A program made the translations under genes and the position numbers. Shown here piece by piece: positions 36,671 through 46,219 of a stretch of DNA of 64,000 nucleotides; within the stretch, counting starts at the first letter, position 1; every line of letters starts with the position of its first letter. The stretch comes from Emticicia fluvialis (GTDB taxonomy: Bacteria > Bacteroidota > Bacteroidia > Cytophagales > Spirosomataceae), in assembly GCF_024793945.1 (NCBI RefSeq), contig NZ_JANUSD010000008.1, positions 124,001 to 188,000 on the forward strand, given 5' to 3'. The notes under the pieces were generated by a model that saw nothing but the letters and a program-made list of their open reading frames with translations, ran no database searches and had not been told where the DNA came from.

Positions 36671-37087
36671 ATGATTGACATTCAACTATTGCATACAGCG
36701 CTATCTGAACAGGTCTGCCTCGACTTTGTGAAAACAGCCGATGCCGGGGGTATTGTAACTTTCGTGGGTACAGTACGAAACGCCACCCACGGCAAAGCAG
36801 TAGTGCGGCTTGATTTTGAAGCCTATGAGCCTATGGCGATATCAGAAATGAAGAAAATTGCTGATGCTGCCCTGGTAGCATTTTCATTAAAGAAAATTGC
36901 TATTCATCATAGGGTGGGTACGCTTTCAATAGGAGAAGTACCCGTGGTAATTGCAGTGTCGGCTGCTCACAGGAAGGCCGCTTTCGACGCCTGCGAATAT
37001 GTAATTGATACCCTGAAGGAAACCGTACCCATCTGGAAAAAAGAAATATTTGAAGATGGTGAGGTATGGGTATCTGCCACACCCTGA
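36671..37087 (+). CDS. moaE: molybdopterin synthase catalytic subunit
   Basis: 138 residues. GGIVTFVGTVRNATHG, LDFEAYEPMAISEM, HRVGTLSIGEVPVVIAVSA, HRKAAFDACEYVIDTLK and PIWKKE with the active-site Lys are MoaE landmarks. It forms the synthase with MoaD in molybdenum cofactor synthesis. Confidence 0.95.
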   Translation: MIDIQLLHTALSEQVCLDFVKTADAGGIVTFVGTVRNATHGKAVVRLDFEAYEPMAISEMKKIADAALVAFSLKKIAIHHRVGTLSIGEVPVVIAVSAAHRKAAFDACEYVIDTLKETVPIWKKEIFEDGEVWVSATP

Positions 37088-37098
37088 TAGCACTTCTG

Positions 37099-37587
37099 CT
37101 ACCGGGCTTCCAGCTTAAAATCTCTTTTGCCTCCTGTTTTCTCAATCAAACGGGTTTCTTTTATGATAATATTATGAGAGAACGCCTTACACATATCATA
37201 AATAGTGAGTGCTGCTACGCTGGCGCCTGTAAGCGCTTCCATTTCTACACCGGTTTTACCTGTCAGTGAGGCAGTGCATTCTATTACTATTTCTTTCTGC
37301 GCATTAACGCTAATACTTACCTGGCAGTTTTCCAACCCCAGCGGATGGCAAAGAGGTATCAGCTCTCCTGTACGTTTGGCAGCCATTACCCCAGCAATAA
37401 TGGCTGTCTGAAACACCGGCCCTTTTCTGGTGTGTATTTCGTTTTGTTGCAATTGGGCAAGTATCTCATCATCTACCACCACAATGCTGCGTGCTTTTGC
37501 CAGCCGTCTGCTGATTTGCTTTTCTCCTACATCTACCATGGTAGGGTTTCCGTTGGCGTCTATATGTGTAAATTCTGACATATTCAT
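37099..37587 (-). CDS. moaC: cyclic pyranopterin monophosphate synthase
   Basis: 162 residues. MVDVGEKQISRRLAKARSI, LIPLCHPLGLENCQVSI (catalytic His region), EMEALTGASVAALTIYDMCKA and GGKRDF identify MoaC, which makes cPMP from the 3',8-cyclo-GTP product of MoaA. It converges on moaE and starts at the recQ stop codon (1-bp overlap), so it is co-transcribed with recQ. An in-frame ATG at 37581 is an alternative start. No moaA is in the window. Confidence 0.95.
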   Translation of the reverse strand: MNMSEFTHIDANGNPTMVDVGEKQISRRLAKARSIVVVDDEILAQLQQNEIHTRKGPVFQTAIIAGVMAAKRTGELIPLCHPLGLENCQVSISVNAQKEIVIECTASLTGKTGVEMEALTGASVAALTIYDMCKAFSHNIIIKETRLIEKTGGKRDFKLEAR

Positions 37588-39488
37588 TATTGTTTTTTCT
37601 GTAAAATACCCAATTCGCTATACCACACCTCTTCGCTTTCCAGCATTCTTCTGATAACCTCTGCAATAAAGTCTTTATTTTCAAAAAAATGATAACCAAT
37701 TATCTGGTTAATGTCTGCCGGTAGAATCTCCAGTATTTTCTGGCGGTATCGGGCATAAGTATCAAAAGGTACTTCTCTTTTTTTGCGCTTCAGGCAATTA
37801 TCACAAATGCCACAGCTGGTCTCGGTAAATTCATCAAAATACTCCTGCAAAAACTGCATACGGCAAAGACGTTGTTCCTGAGCAAACTGCACTACGGCTT
37901 CTACTTTTTCTATTTCTTTCTTTTTACGTCGTTCAAATTCAACACGGTTAATCGAAAGATAGTCGGCATCCTGCCTTGCCGTCAGAAAAGTAAGTTGCGG
38001 GCTGCTTTTCTGTTTCTGGTAATCGGCTATTCCTGCCTGATTCAGGTACGTAAGCATTTTTTCAACTTCACCGGGTTGCGCATAGAAATTCCGGCCTATG
38101 GCGCTTTCAGATATAGTGGTGAAGTCGGTAAACAAATGCCCACCATACATACGAAGCAACAATTTAGTAAACCTGTCGTAACTCTCGTTTTTAATCTGAA
38201 AATTATATAATTCATGATTATCAACCTTGAAACGGAACTTCGAGGGGCTGAAATACGAGTCGCTTAGCTGAATGAGCCCTTCGTCTTCCAGTTTTTTCAG
38301 GGCATGGTGTGTATCGTTGGCCATCAACCCGAAAGTGCCTATGAACTCCTGAAAATCAAAATCATAACTTTCAAAGTTTTCGCCACCCATTGCCAGCCTG
38401 AAGTAGTTAGCCAATGCCTGATACGTTCGTTTAAGCGCTTCAATAGGCGGATACTTCTGCTCAATCTGCTTGTAAATATCCTTCAGGTCAGCTTTAAAAT
38501 ATAACAGAATGGCGTAAGACTTCAGCCCGTCACGCCCTGCCCGCCCAGATTCCTGATAATAGGCCTCCAGGTTTTCAGGCAGGTCCAGGTGCACAACCAC
38601 CCGCACATTGGGTTTGTCTATACCCATGCCAAATGCATTGGTAGCCACAATAACCCTTACCTGATTTTTTATCCAGGCTTCCTGTTTTCTGAAGCGCTCA
38701 GCCATTGAAAGCCCGGCATGGTAGTACTCAGACCTGATACGGTTGCTATTCAGCCAGTCCGAAATCTCTTTGGTTCTTCTGCGGCTTCGTACATACACAA
38801 TAGCGCAGCCCTGTACTTTCATGAGTATCTCAAAGAGTTTTCGTTCTTTGCTTTCTTCGCAAAAAGCCGAGTAAGAAATGTTTGGCCGGGCAAAACTCTG
38901 CTGGAAAATCTGAGTATTCTGAAAACCCAGTTTTTGGATAATATCCTGCTTTACATCTTTTGTTGCCGTTGCCGTAAGGGCTATCATAGGCGCCTTGGGC
39001 GCAAATTTTCTGAATTCCGGAATTTTAAGATACGGCGGGCGGAAATCGTACCCCCATTGAGAAACACAGTGGGCTTCATCAACCGCCAGTAAGCACACTT
39101 TCATACGTTTGGTGCGCTCTTGCATTATCTCCGTCAGTAAGCGCTCGGGCGACACATACAAAAACTTGAAGTCGCCATATACAAAGTTATCCAGAGTATA
39201 GTCAATCTCTGTCCGGTGCATGCCTGAGTAAATGGCTGCGGCCTTGATACCGCGTCTTTTCAACTGTTCAACCTGATCTTTCATCAGAGCAATCAGCGGT
39301 GTTATAACAATGCAAACACCGTCCATTTGCATGGCAGGTACCTGAAAACAAACAGATTTGCCACCACCTGTAGGCATTATAGCCAGGGTGTCGTTTCCTT
39401 GCAGCACAGAATTAATGATGTTTTCCTGTAACGGCCGGAACGAATCATACTGCCAGTATTTCAGTAATATTTCTTTTGATGCTTGCAT
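37587..39488 (-). CDS. recQ: RecQ family ATP-dependent DNA helicase
   Basis: 633 residues. Helicase motifs are MPTGGGKSVCFQVPA (I), VDEAHCVSQWGYDFRPPY (II), ALTATAT (III), YYQESGRAGRDG (VI), followed by the RQC zinc site with Cys in LCRMQFL and SCGICDNC. No HRDC domain is seen; the protein ends ~60 residues after the zinc site. RecQ unwinds DNA in recombination repair. Confidence 0.93.
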   Translation of the reverse strand: MQASKEILLKYWQYDSFRPLQENIINSVLQGNDTLAIMPTGGGKSVCFQVPAMQMDGVCIVITPLIALMKDQVEQLKRRGIKAAAIYSGMHRTEIDYTLDNFVYGDFKFLYVSPERLLTEIMQERTKRMKVCLLAVDEAHCVSQWGYDFRPPYLKIPEFRKFAPKAPMIALTATATKDVKQDIIQKLGFQNTQIFQQSFARPNISYSAFCEESKERKLFEILMKVQGCAIVYVRSRRRTKEISDWLNSNRIRSEYYHAGLSMAERFRKQEAWIKNQVRVIVATNAFGMGIDKPNVRVVVHLDLPENLEAYYQESGRAGRDGLKSYAILLYFKADLKDIYKQIEQKYPPIEALKRTYQALANYFRLAMGGENFESYDFDFQEFIGTFGLMANDTHHALKKLEDEGLIQLSDSYFSPSKFRFKVDNHELYNFQIKNESYDRFTKLLLRMYGGHLFTDFTTISESAIGRNFYAQPGEVEKMLTYLNQAGIADYQKQKSSPQLTFLTARQDADYLSINRVEFERRKKKEIEKVEAVVQFAQEQRLCRMQFLQEYFDEFTETSCGICDNCLKRKKREVPFDTYARYRQKILEILPADINQIIGYHFFENKDFIAEVIRRMLESEEVWYSELGILQKKQ

Positions 39489-39797
39489 CGTTCAAAACGC
39501 AGTTTCCGTCTAACATGCAAAGATACAGAGTTCGGCCGTTAATATATTAACTCAAGCCCGTGTATAAAAGATGTTTATTTATTTAAACAAGGGTGGAGTA
39601 AAACCAAAATGAACAGCCGATAAACTTAACGTACCAGGTATAACGTGTATCAATCATTAAATCTGCCTTTCAGTTTATACAAAATGTGATTTTATGCGTT
39701 AGAATTTATACCTTGTATAGAATTTTGTCAGCAACCTAAACCTGGCAGATTACGTAATTTAAAATAGACTTTGAAAAACAGGAATTGATATAAAAAT
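39489..39797. promoter_or_regulatory. divergent intergenic region, recQ / T9SS metalloprotease
   Basis: 309 bp without a coding frame or clear hairpin. It must hold both promoters; I see no certain -7/-33 pair. Confidence 0.35.
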
Positions 39798-42488
39798 ATG
39801 AGAAAACTTTACCTTTCCGGCTTACTGGCTTTTACCGTCATGTCAGCGCTGGCTCAAAAGCCAAATAGCCCACGTGATAAAGACCTTGCAAAACCCAACA
39901 CCGGCAAAATAGAGTTTATGAAGGGCAATATGATAGTGTGCCCCGGCGATTTTGTTGATGCTAACACCTACGTGCCTCCGGCTAAAGATGTTCAAGCCGC
40001 CCTGAAAGCAAAAAGCTCAAGAACAACAGCGGCTACTTCAACCACATTTATAGTTACCTATGAAGGGTTTACACCAGAAGCGCAAAAGGCATTTCAGCAG
40101 GCGGTAGATATATGGGCATCTATACTTAGTTCGCCGGTGCCTATCCGTGTGCTTGCCATCTGGCATGACATCCAGAGTAACAGTGCCACCAGCACTATTC
40201 TGGGGCAGGCAAGCCCGGCCGATTTTACACGCAATTTTCCCGGGCAGCAAAAATCAGGTACCTGGTATCCGATTGCCCTTGCTGAAAAAATTGCAGGAAA
40301 AGAACTTAACTCAATTAATGATTATGATATAAGAGCAGAGTTTAACAGTTCTGCTAACTGGTATTTAGGTAGTGGCGCTCCGGCCCGTAATCAGTTCGAC
40401 TTCACATCCGTTGTATTACATGAGCTGTGTCATGGGCTGGGCTTTACCTCTTCCATGAGTTCAACGGCTACCTCTACAACGGCATCGTGGGGGTATAGCA
40501 CCGGATACCCGATTATTTTTGACCAGTTTATGGAAAACGGCACCGGCCAGAAATTACTTAATACAACTTTGTTCGCCAATCCTTCTTCTGCATTGCGTCA
40601 GCAGTTAATAGGAAACAATCTTTTTTTTAACAGCCCGATGTCTCAGATGAAAGGGGACGAAAAACCCAAGCTTTATGCACCAATTGTGTATGAGCCGGGT
40701 TCCAGCGTTTCTCACCTTGACGATAACACTTATACATCGGGTAATGATAATTCCTTAATGACCTCCAGAGCCAGTTTGCGTGAGGTAATTCGTGACCCCG
40801 GCCCGCTGGTACGCAATATGTTTGCCGATATGGGCTGGAAGAGCACCTCTCTGGTACACACACCTGTTAAAAGCATTGAAAACTTTGTTTCCAGTGTAAA
40901 GATATCGGCTAAAATAACGAGTGACACCACGCTGGTGGCAGGCAGTGCCAAGTTGTATTATTCAGAAGACGATTCCATCAGTAAGGCCAAGGTTCTTGAT
41001 TTGGTACGTGTAGCCAATACTGACGAATACACTGCCACTATTCCGGTTAGTAAACCCGGTGCGGTTATCAGATATTATCTGGTAGTACAAGACAACTACA
41101 AACGCACCAATACTTCTCCGGCGGAAGCGCCATCAAAAGGCTTTTATGGTTTTCAGGTAGGCGCAGCAGATATTTCAGCGCCATTTGTAACGGCTGTTCC
41201 GCTTACTTTTGTGCCACCTGCAACAAAGCCGGATGTTTTTCTGAACGCCGAAGACGACTTTGAACACGGTATAGACACCGTGTACGTAGAGTATCTGGTG
41301 AATGGGCAGGCTAAACCGGCTGTTGGTTTGAAAAAGTATAATCCGGAAACAGACGACAAGCGCTATTCGCAGGGAAGAAATGATGTATATGCCTATCTGG
41401 GCAAAGAACTCTTTGGCAACCTGCAAAAAGGAGACCGCGTTTTGTATAGAATTGTGGCCAGTGATAATTCAAAGAACAAAAACACCACAATTATTCCTTC
41501 ATACTTTAATACACCCGGCAAAAATGTAACGCTTTCACCTGATTACTTTGAGTTTGTGGTTACAGACCTGAACACGCAAGTGCCGGTGAGAGAATACAGC
41601 ACCGATTTTAATACCCCTAATGCTGATTTTATCGGAATCGGGGGATGGGATATCCGGCAGCCATCCGGATTTGACGACGGTGGTTTGCACTCGGCGCATC
41701 CCTATAAAAACGGTGGAAACGAGTATCTGGAATCAAATACAATGGCATTGTTCTTAAAGCCTATTGAGTTGAAAAATCAGAAAGATTCTGCCAATATTAC
41801 TTTTGATGAAATTGTTTTGGTTGAGCCTGGTGAAGCCGGCGCCTCATACGGAAGTACCAATTTCTTTGATTATGTGGTGGTAGAAGGCTCTTATGACGGT
41901 GGAGCATCTTGGGAGCCCTTTGAAGATGGGTATGATGTGTCTTACAATAGTGAGTGGGTAAAGACTTATAATAATTTTGAGGAAAGTACGTATATAAATC
42001 AGGATGGCGAAACAGAAAAAGTTAATGATTCAAAAGGGGTAGGAAAGCAAAGCCTGTTTAGAACCAGAACTATCAAGATGCTTAACAGTGGTACTTTTGT
42101 AGCTGGAGAAACCATTTTGTTGCGCTTCAGATTGTTTAGCGACCAGTTGGTTCATGGCTGGGGCTGGGCTATTGATAACCTGAAAATACAGATGAAACCA
42201 CCCGCCCCGATACTGGCTGTTGAACCCGGTCTTGAAAAAACAATTACACTGGCACCTAATCCATCACCTGACGAAATCCAGATTACAGCCACCCTGCCCA
42301 AACCGGGTCGTGTGAAAATGGAAGTAATGGGGGCAAACGGCAAAAAAATGATGGACCGCGAGTACCTCACCGATATTAGTATGTTTTACGAGAAAATAGA
42401 TGTAAGAAGTTTGAATGCAGGTACCTATCTGGTGCGTTTGCATACAGAAAACGGCATTATTGTAAAAAGATTTGTGGTGAGCCATTAA
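39798..42488 (+). CDS. T9SS-secreted metalloprotease-like protein
   Basis: 896 residues. A signal peptide (LYLSGLLAFTVMSALAQ) is followed by a metalloprotease-like domain (~60-350) with His208-Glu209-x-x-His212 in VVLHELCHGLGF, then beta-sandwich modules, including a CUB/MAM-like region near VVEGSYDGGASWEPF. The last ~75 residues, LAPNPSPDEIQITATLP to GTYLVRLHTENGIIVKRFVV, are a type A sorting domain for the type IX secretion system. The product is thus exported to the cell surface or medium. Substrate unknown. Confidence 0.88.
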   Translation: MRKLYLSGLLAFTVMSALAQKPNSPRDKDLAKPNTGKIEFMKGNMIVCPGDFVDANTYVPPAKDVQAALKAKSSRTTAATSTTFIVTYEGFTPEAQKAFQQAVDIWASILSSPVPIRVLAIWHDIQSNSATSTILGQASPADFTRNFPGQQKSGTWYPIALAEKIAGKELNSINDYDIRAEFNSSANWYLGSGAPARNQFDFTSVVLHELCHGLGFTSSMSSTATSTTASWGYSTGYPIIFDQFMENGTGQKLLNTTLFANPSSALRQQLIGNNLFFNSPMSQMKGDEKPKLYAPIVYEPGSSVSHLDDNTYTSGNDNSLMTSRASLREVIRDPGPLVRNMFADMGWKSTSLVHTPVKSIENFVSSVKISAKITSDTTLVAGSAKLYYSEDDSISKAKVLDLVRVANTDEYTATIPVSKPGAVIRYYLVVQDNYKRTNTSPAEAPSKGFYGFQVGAADISAPFVTAVPLTFVPPATKPDVFLNAEDDFEHGIDTVYVEYLVNGQAKPAVGLKKYNPETDDKRYSQGRNDVYAYLGKELFGNLQKGDRVLYRIVASDNSKNKNTTIIPSYFNTPGKNVTLSPDYFEFVVTDLNTQVPVREYSTDFNTPNADFIGIGGWDIRQPSGFDDGGLHSAHPYKNGGNEYLESNTMALFLKPIELKNQKDSANITFDEIVLVEPGEAGASYGSTNFFDYVVVEGSYDGGASWEPFEDGYDVSYNSEWVKTYNNFEESTYINQDGETEKVNDSKGVGKQSLFRTRTIKMLNSGTFVAGETILLRFRLFSDQLVHGWGWAIDNLKIQMKPPAPILAVEPGLEKTITLAPNPSPDEIQITATLPKPGRVKMEVMGANGKKMMDREYLTDISMFYEKIDVRSLNAGTYLVRLHTENGIIVKRFVVSH

Positions 42489-42513
42489 TTATGTTTTAAA
42501 GTACTATACCGAC

Positions 42514-42549
42514 GGAGTCTGTTCCTGCATTTGGGACAGACTCCTTTTT
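42514..42549 (+). terminator. intrinsic terminator after the T9SS metalloprotease
   Basis: GGAGTCTGTTCC pairs with GGGACAGACTCC (12 bp, one G-U) and is followed by five T residues. Confidence 0.88.
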
Positions 42550-42657
42550 GTTCTGATTCAGGGCAATCAGAACAAATAAGGAATGAATAATTGAATTTAG
42601 CTTGCCGGGTTTTTCCGGATTTTGTTTTTAATGCTTAAATTGGGTCAAAAATAGGCT

Positions 42658-43962
42658 ATGTATAAAACAATACTTTGGGTGTTTCTGGCCATAATCGGCA
42701 TTTCATGTACTACTTCCAACAATTTATCCCGTCGGCAGCCTTTTGCCCGCATGATAGACACCTCAGAAGTGTTTGCCCATAATTTTACCGGAATGGCCAT
42801 TTATGACCCGACCGCGAAGAAAGCTATTTTTGAAAGAAATGCCGACAGGTATTTTACACCTGCCTCTAATACCAAGTTATTTACTTTTTATGCCTGCCTT
42901 AAAACGCTGGGCGATTCTATTCCGGCCTTGCGATACACCATTAATAAAGACTCACTGATTTTCTGGGGAACCGGAGACCCGACTTTTTTTCATCATGATT
43001 TAAAAAGCACAAAGGCTTTCAACTTCCTGAAAAGCCAGAAGGGTACAAAAAACCTGTTTTTTTCAGATGGTAATTTTACCAATCAGCCTATGGGGGAAGG
43101 CTGGGCCTGGGACGACTACAATGATTATTATTCTGCCGAAATTTATGGGTTACCCATGTATGGCAATGTGATACGTGTGAGTATTGATAAAGGTACCTTT
43201 GCCCCGCAACCTGCTATTTTTAGTAATAGTTTCTACAGAAAAGATGAGGGTAGCAGCATTAAACGTATCCAGACCGATAATATATTTGTTTTGCCGAAAT
43301 CTACTTTGCAAAAAAACAACTATAAAACAGATATACCCTTTAAAACCTCTTCGGCACTTACCCAGCAATTGCTGATGGACACGCTCAGAAAAAATGTAAG
43401 CCTGCTGCATGTTCCGGTGCCGAAAGATGCCAGAACTATTTACAGTATGGCCTCTGAAGATGTATACCGGTTGATGATGCAAGAGAGCGATAATATGCTG
43501 GCCGAACACCTGCTGCTGCTGTGTGGCGCTGTATTGAAGGATTCGCTGAACACGGCATTTGCAATAAAATCTGTTACCGAAAAGCACCTGCAGGACTTGC
43601 CCGATGCGCCAAAGTGGGTTGATGGTTCGGGGTTGTCCAGGTACAATCTTTTCACACCCCGGTCTATCGTAAAGCTGCTTGAAAAAATAAGCGCTGAAAT
43701 GCCTCAGGAAAAACTCTATACTATTTTACCGGCCGGCGGGCAAACAGGTACACTCAAAAACGTATTTAAATCTACAGGAAAGCCTTTTATTTTTGCCAAA
43801 ACCGGCACCTTGGGTGGCGTTTATAACCTTAGTGGGTATCTGGTTACTAAAAAGGGCAAAACCCTGATTGTAAGCCTGATGAATAATAATTTCAACCTGC
43901 CGGCTTCTAAAATACGGCGTGAGGCAGAAAAAGTACTTACATGGGTTTATGAACTCTATTGA
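42658..43962 (+). CDS. dacB: D-alanyl-D-alanine carboxypeptidase/endopeptidase (PBP4 type)
   Basis: 434 residues of the S13 family. Ser70-x-x-Lys73 (PASNTK), Ser277-Asp-Asn279 (ESDNML) and Lys381-Thr-Gly (FAKTGTLGG) are the three penicillin-binding motifs. The N-terminus has a lipobox-like stretch (FLAIIGISCTTS), so it is probably lipid-anchored. It trims or opens peptide cross-links of peptidoglycan in the periplasm. It converges with the PIG-L gene, the stop codons being adjacent. Confidence 0.9.
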   Translation: MYKTILWVFLAIIGISCTTSNNLSRRQPFARMIDTSEVFAHNFTGMAIYDPTAKKAIFERNADRYFTPASNTKLFTFYACLKTLGDSIPALRYTINKDSLIFWGTGDPTFFHHDLKSTKAFNFLKSQKGTKNLFFSDGNFTNQPMGEGWAWDDYNDYYSAEIYGLPMYGNVIRVSIDKGTFAPQPAIFSNSFYRKDEGSSIKRIQTDNIFVLPKSTLQKNNYKTDIPFKTSSALTQQLLMDTLRKNVSLLHVPVPKDARTIYSMASEDVYRLMMQESDNMLAEHLLLLCGAVLKDSLNTAFAIKSVTEKHLQDLPDAPKWVDGSGLSRYNLFTPRSIVKLLEKISAEMPQEKLYTILPAGGQTGTLKNVFKSTGKPFIFAKTGTLGGVYNLSGYLVTKKGKTLIVSLMNNNFNLPASKIRREAEKVLTWVYELY

Positions 43963-44808
43963 TTATTTTACTTCGGCATAATATTCTTTGTCAAATATTC
44001 TGTAATAGAGCCAGGCGGGTACCTTATCAAAGTAAGGTTGCATGTCATTAAACGTAGGTCTTTGCGAGGCATGCAACAACATGGCTTGCTTTTTAAATTC
44101 ACCTACGGTACTAATCCTGACAGCCATTGCAGGTGTTGGCAAGGTGATGTTTTTGCTGAAATTCTTCTTAAAGCTGGCCGAAATCTTCTTAGCGGTTGCT
44201 ATCATAGGTGCGGGCAATGTAACCTGGTAAAGCCTTGTGGGAGAAAAGCCGTTTGTGCCTTTATCTGCCAGAAAAACCTCTTTGGTATATTGCGCCATAA
44301 GGCGGTGGTCCGGGTGGCCGTATAAACCAATTACATCATCATAAGTAATTAAAACAGTAGGCTGGTAAAGGGTTATTTTCTGGCGGATTATCTTTTTTAA
44401 TGAATCAGCCGGAATATCTTTAATGCCACCATCAGGGTAATTGAGTATTTCCTGATGAGCCACACCTAATAGCTGTCCTACAGCCTGCAGTTCTTTCTCT
44501 CTGATGTCAGCCAGTGCTATTTTCTTTTTTATGGGGTCGGTTTCATTCACCGTGCCGTTACTGTTGCCTGCTTCGCCATGTGTAAAAGTAATCAGGCTGG
44601 TTTCTATGCCCTGTTTATTCAATAATTTCAGGGTTCCGGCACAGGTAATTTCGTCGTCAGGGTGAGGGAATATAAACATCACCTTTTCTCCGGTAAAACC
44701 ATCGGACAATGGAACAGAATCATCCTGCAACTGGCCTCTTAAATAGAGGAAGCCGCCGGCCAGAATAATAATAATAGCTATCAGGCTGAATAGAATTACT
44801 TTTTTCAT
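43963..44808 (-). CDS. PIG-L family deacetylase
   Basis: 281 residues from ATG 44808 (six codons inside the longest frame), giving an N-terminal membrane helix (VILFSLIAIIIILAGGFLYL). The metal site is visible in FIFPHPDDEITCAGTL (His-x-x-Asp-Asp) and in GLYGHPDHRLMAQ. PIG-L enzymes remove N-acetyl groups from GlcNAc-containing compounds. It faces the periplasm, so a role in glycan modification is likely; substrate unknown. Confidence 0.88.
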   Translation of the reverse strand: MKKVILFSLIAIIIILAGGFLYLRGQLQDDSVPLSDGFTGEKVMFIFPHPDDEITCAGTLKLLNKQGIETSLITFTHGEAGNSNGTVNETDPIKKKIALADIREKELQAVGQLLGVAHQEILNYPDGGIKDIPADSLKKIIRQKITLYQPTVLITYDDVIGLYGHPDHRLMAQYTKEVFLADKGTNGFSPTRLYQVTLPAPMIATAKKISASFKKNFSKNITLPTPAMAVRISTVGEFKKQAMLLHASQRPTFNDMQPYFDKVPAWLYYRIFDKEYYAEVK

Positions 44809-44883
44809 AAACAAATGGTGAAACATTGGTTAAAGTCTGCCACTAAGCTAGGAAGATAACGCTGGTTTTTCAATCATATAGCC

Positions 44884-44891
44884 TATTTTTG
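44884..44891 (+). promoter_or_regulatory. possible -7 box for anmK
   Basis: TATTTTTG fits the bacteroidete TAnnTTTG consensus and lies 39 bp before the start codon. No clear -33 element. Confidence 0.35.
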
Positions 44892-44929
44892 TGCGCACCT
44901 TTTAAGGTTATCAGTAAACTCATTACCCC

Positions 44930-46147
44930 ATGAACCGAAACATAGAAGCACTTTACAACATTGCCCAAAAGCAGGAACGAACCATTATCGGTCTGATGTC
45001 AGGCACCTCAATGGATGGTCTGGATATTGCGCTTTGCAGATTCAGAAAAAGTGGGGGAGAAACCGAAATTGAACTGGTAGATTTTGATACCATTAGTTTT
45101 GCCGAAGATATAAAAGACGAAATAAGAAAGGTATTTGCCAAAAAGGAAATTGATTTCCAGCAATTGTGTGTGCTAAACCCCTGGATTGGTAACTTACATG
45201 GGCAATTGGTGAATGATTTTCTGGCCAGCAGGGGCATCAGACCCAACGAAGTAGATGTTATAGCCAGCCACGGACAAACCGTTTTTCATGCACCTAAAAT
45301 TCTGCATGGCCTGGCTAAATTCCCGAACGCTACCCTGCAGATTGGAGATGGTGACCATCTGGCCGTTAAGACAGGTATTATTACCTTGTCAGACTTCCGC
45401 CAGAAACATTGTGCTGCCGGGGGTGAAGGCGCTCCTCTGGCTGTTTATGGCGACTACCTGATTTTCTCGAAGCGCGGCGAAAACCGCTTATTGCTCAATA
45501 TGGGGGGTATAGCCAATTTTACCTATCTGGCCGGAAACCTGGATGCCAACGAGGTTTTTGCTACTGATACCGGCCCGGGTAACACCATAATAGACGCCTA
45601 CATGAAGAGGTTTTTCAACCTGGCTTATGACAAAGACGCACAGATGGCGAGCGAAGGCACAGTGAATGAGGCACTGTTGCAAGCGCTAAAACAGGATGAT
45701 TTCTTTGGTAAAGGTTTTCCAAAAACCACAGGGCCAGAGTTGTTCAATCTCGGCTATCTGGCCAATGCGCAACAAAAAGCCGGTGCAGCCCATTTATCGC
45801 ATGCCGACATACTGGCTACTTTGTGCCGTTTTTCTGCTGATACCATTGCCGGGGCTATTCTAAAATTAGTAGCGCAATTGCCTCAGTACAAAGCAAATCC
45901 GGCCTCGTTCAAGATTTACGGTAGTGGGGGCGGGGTACATAATCCGTTGATTATGCAATCGCTGAAAGAGTTACTACCTGCTTTTGAGTTCTACAAAACT
46001 GATGACCTGGGGATATCAGGCGATGCCAAGGAGGCGGTGCTATTTGCCACCCTTGCCAATGAAGCGCTTGTGGGTGGCAGAACCGATTTCGGCGCAAGAA
46101 AAGGTGTACCGGGTGTATCTATGGGCAAAGTTTCTTTTCCGAATTAA
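44930..46147 (+). CDS. anmK: anhydro-N-acetylmuramic acid kinase
   Basis: 405 residues. GLMSGTSMDGLDIALCRF (phosphate loop and catalytic Asp), SHGQTVFHAP, TLQIGDGDHLA, LLLNMGGIANFTY, ATDTGPGNTIIDAYM and YGSGGGVHN are AnmK motifs. It cleaves and phosphorylates anhydro-MurNAc to MurNAc-6-phosphate, feeding MurQ (23856-24683), so both halves of the recycling path are in the window. Confidence 0.96.
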   Translation: MNRNIEALYNIAQKQERTIIGLMSGTSMDGLDIALCRFRKSGGETEIELVDFDTISFAEDIKDEIRKVFAKKEIDFQQLCVLNPWIGNLHGQLVNDFLASRGIRPNEVDVIASHGQTVFHAPKILHGLAKFPNATLQIGDGDHLAVKTGIITLSDFRQKHCAAGGEGAPLAVYGDYLIFSKRGENRLLLNMGGIANFTYLAGNLDANEVFATDTGPGNTIIDAYMKRFFNLAYDKDAQMASEGTVNEALLQALKQDDFFGKGFPKTTGPELFNLGYLANAQQKAGAAHLSHADILATLCRFSADTIAGAILKLVAQLPQYKANPASFKIYGSGGGVHNPLIMQSLKELLPAFEFYKTDDLGISGDAKEAVLFATLANEALVGGRTDFGARKGVPGVSMGKVSFPN

Positions 46148-46168
46148 TAAGCAAAAAAAAGGCAAAAA

Positions 46169-46201
46169 AATAGCCACAGTTTGGTGTTTACTGCGGCTAT
46201 T
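46169..46201. terminator. terminator between anmK and ppc
   Basis: AATAGCC and CAGT pair with ACTG and GGCTATT around a 9-base loop. On the minus strand the stem is followed by a T run (plus-strand A run at 46164-46170), so it mainly ends the ppc transcript. Confidence 0.8.
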
Positions 46202-46219
46202 CGTATTTAAAAGGCAGAT

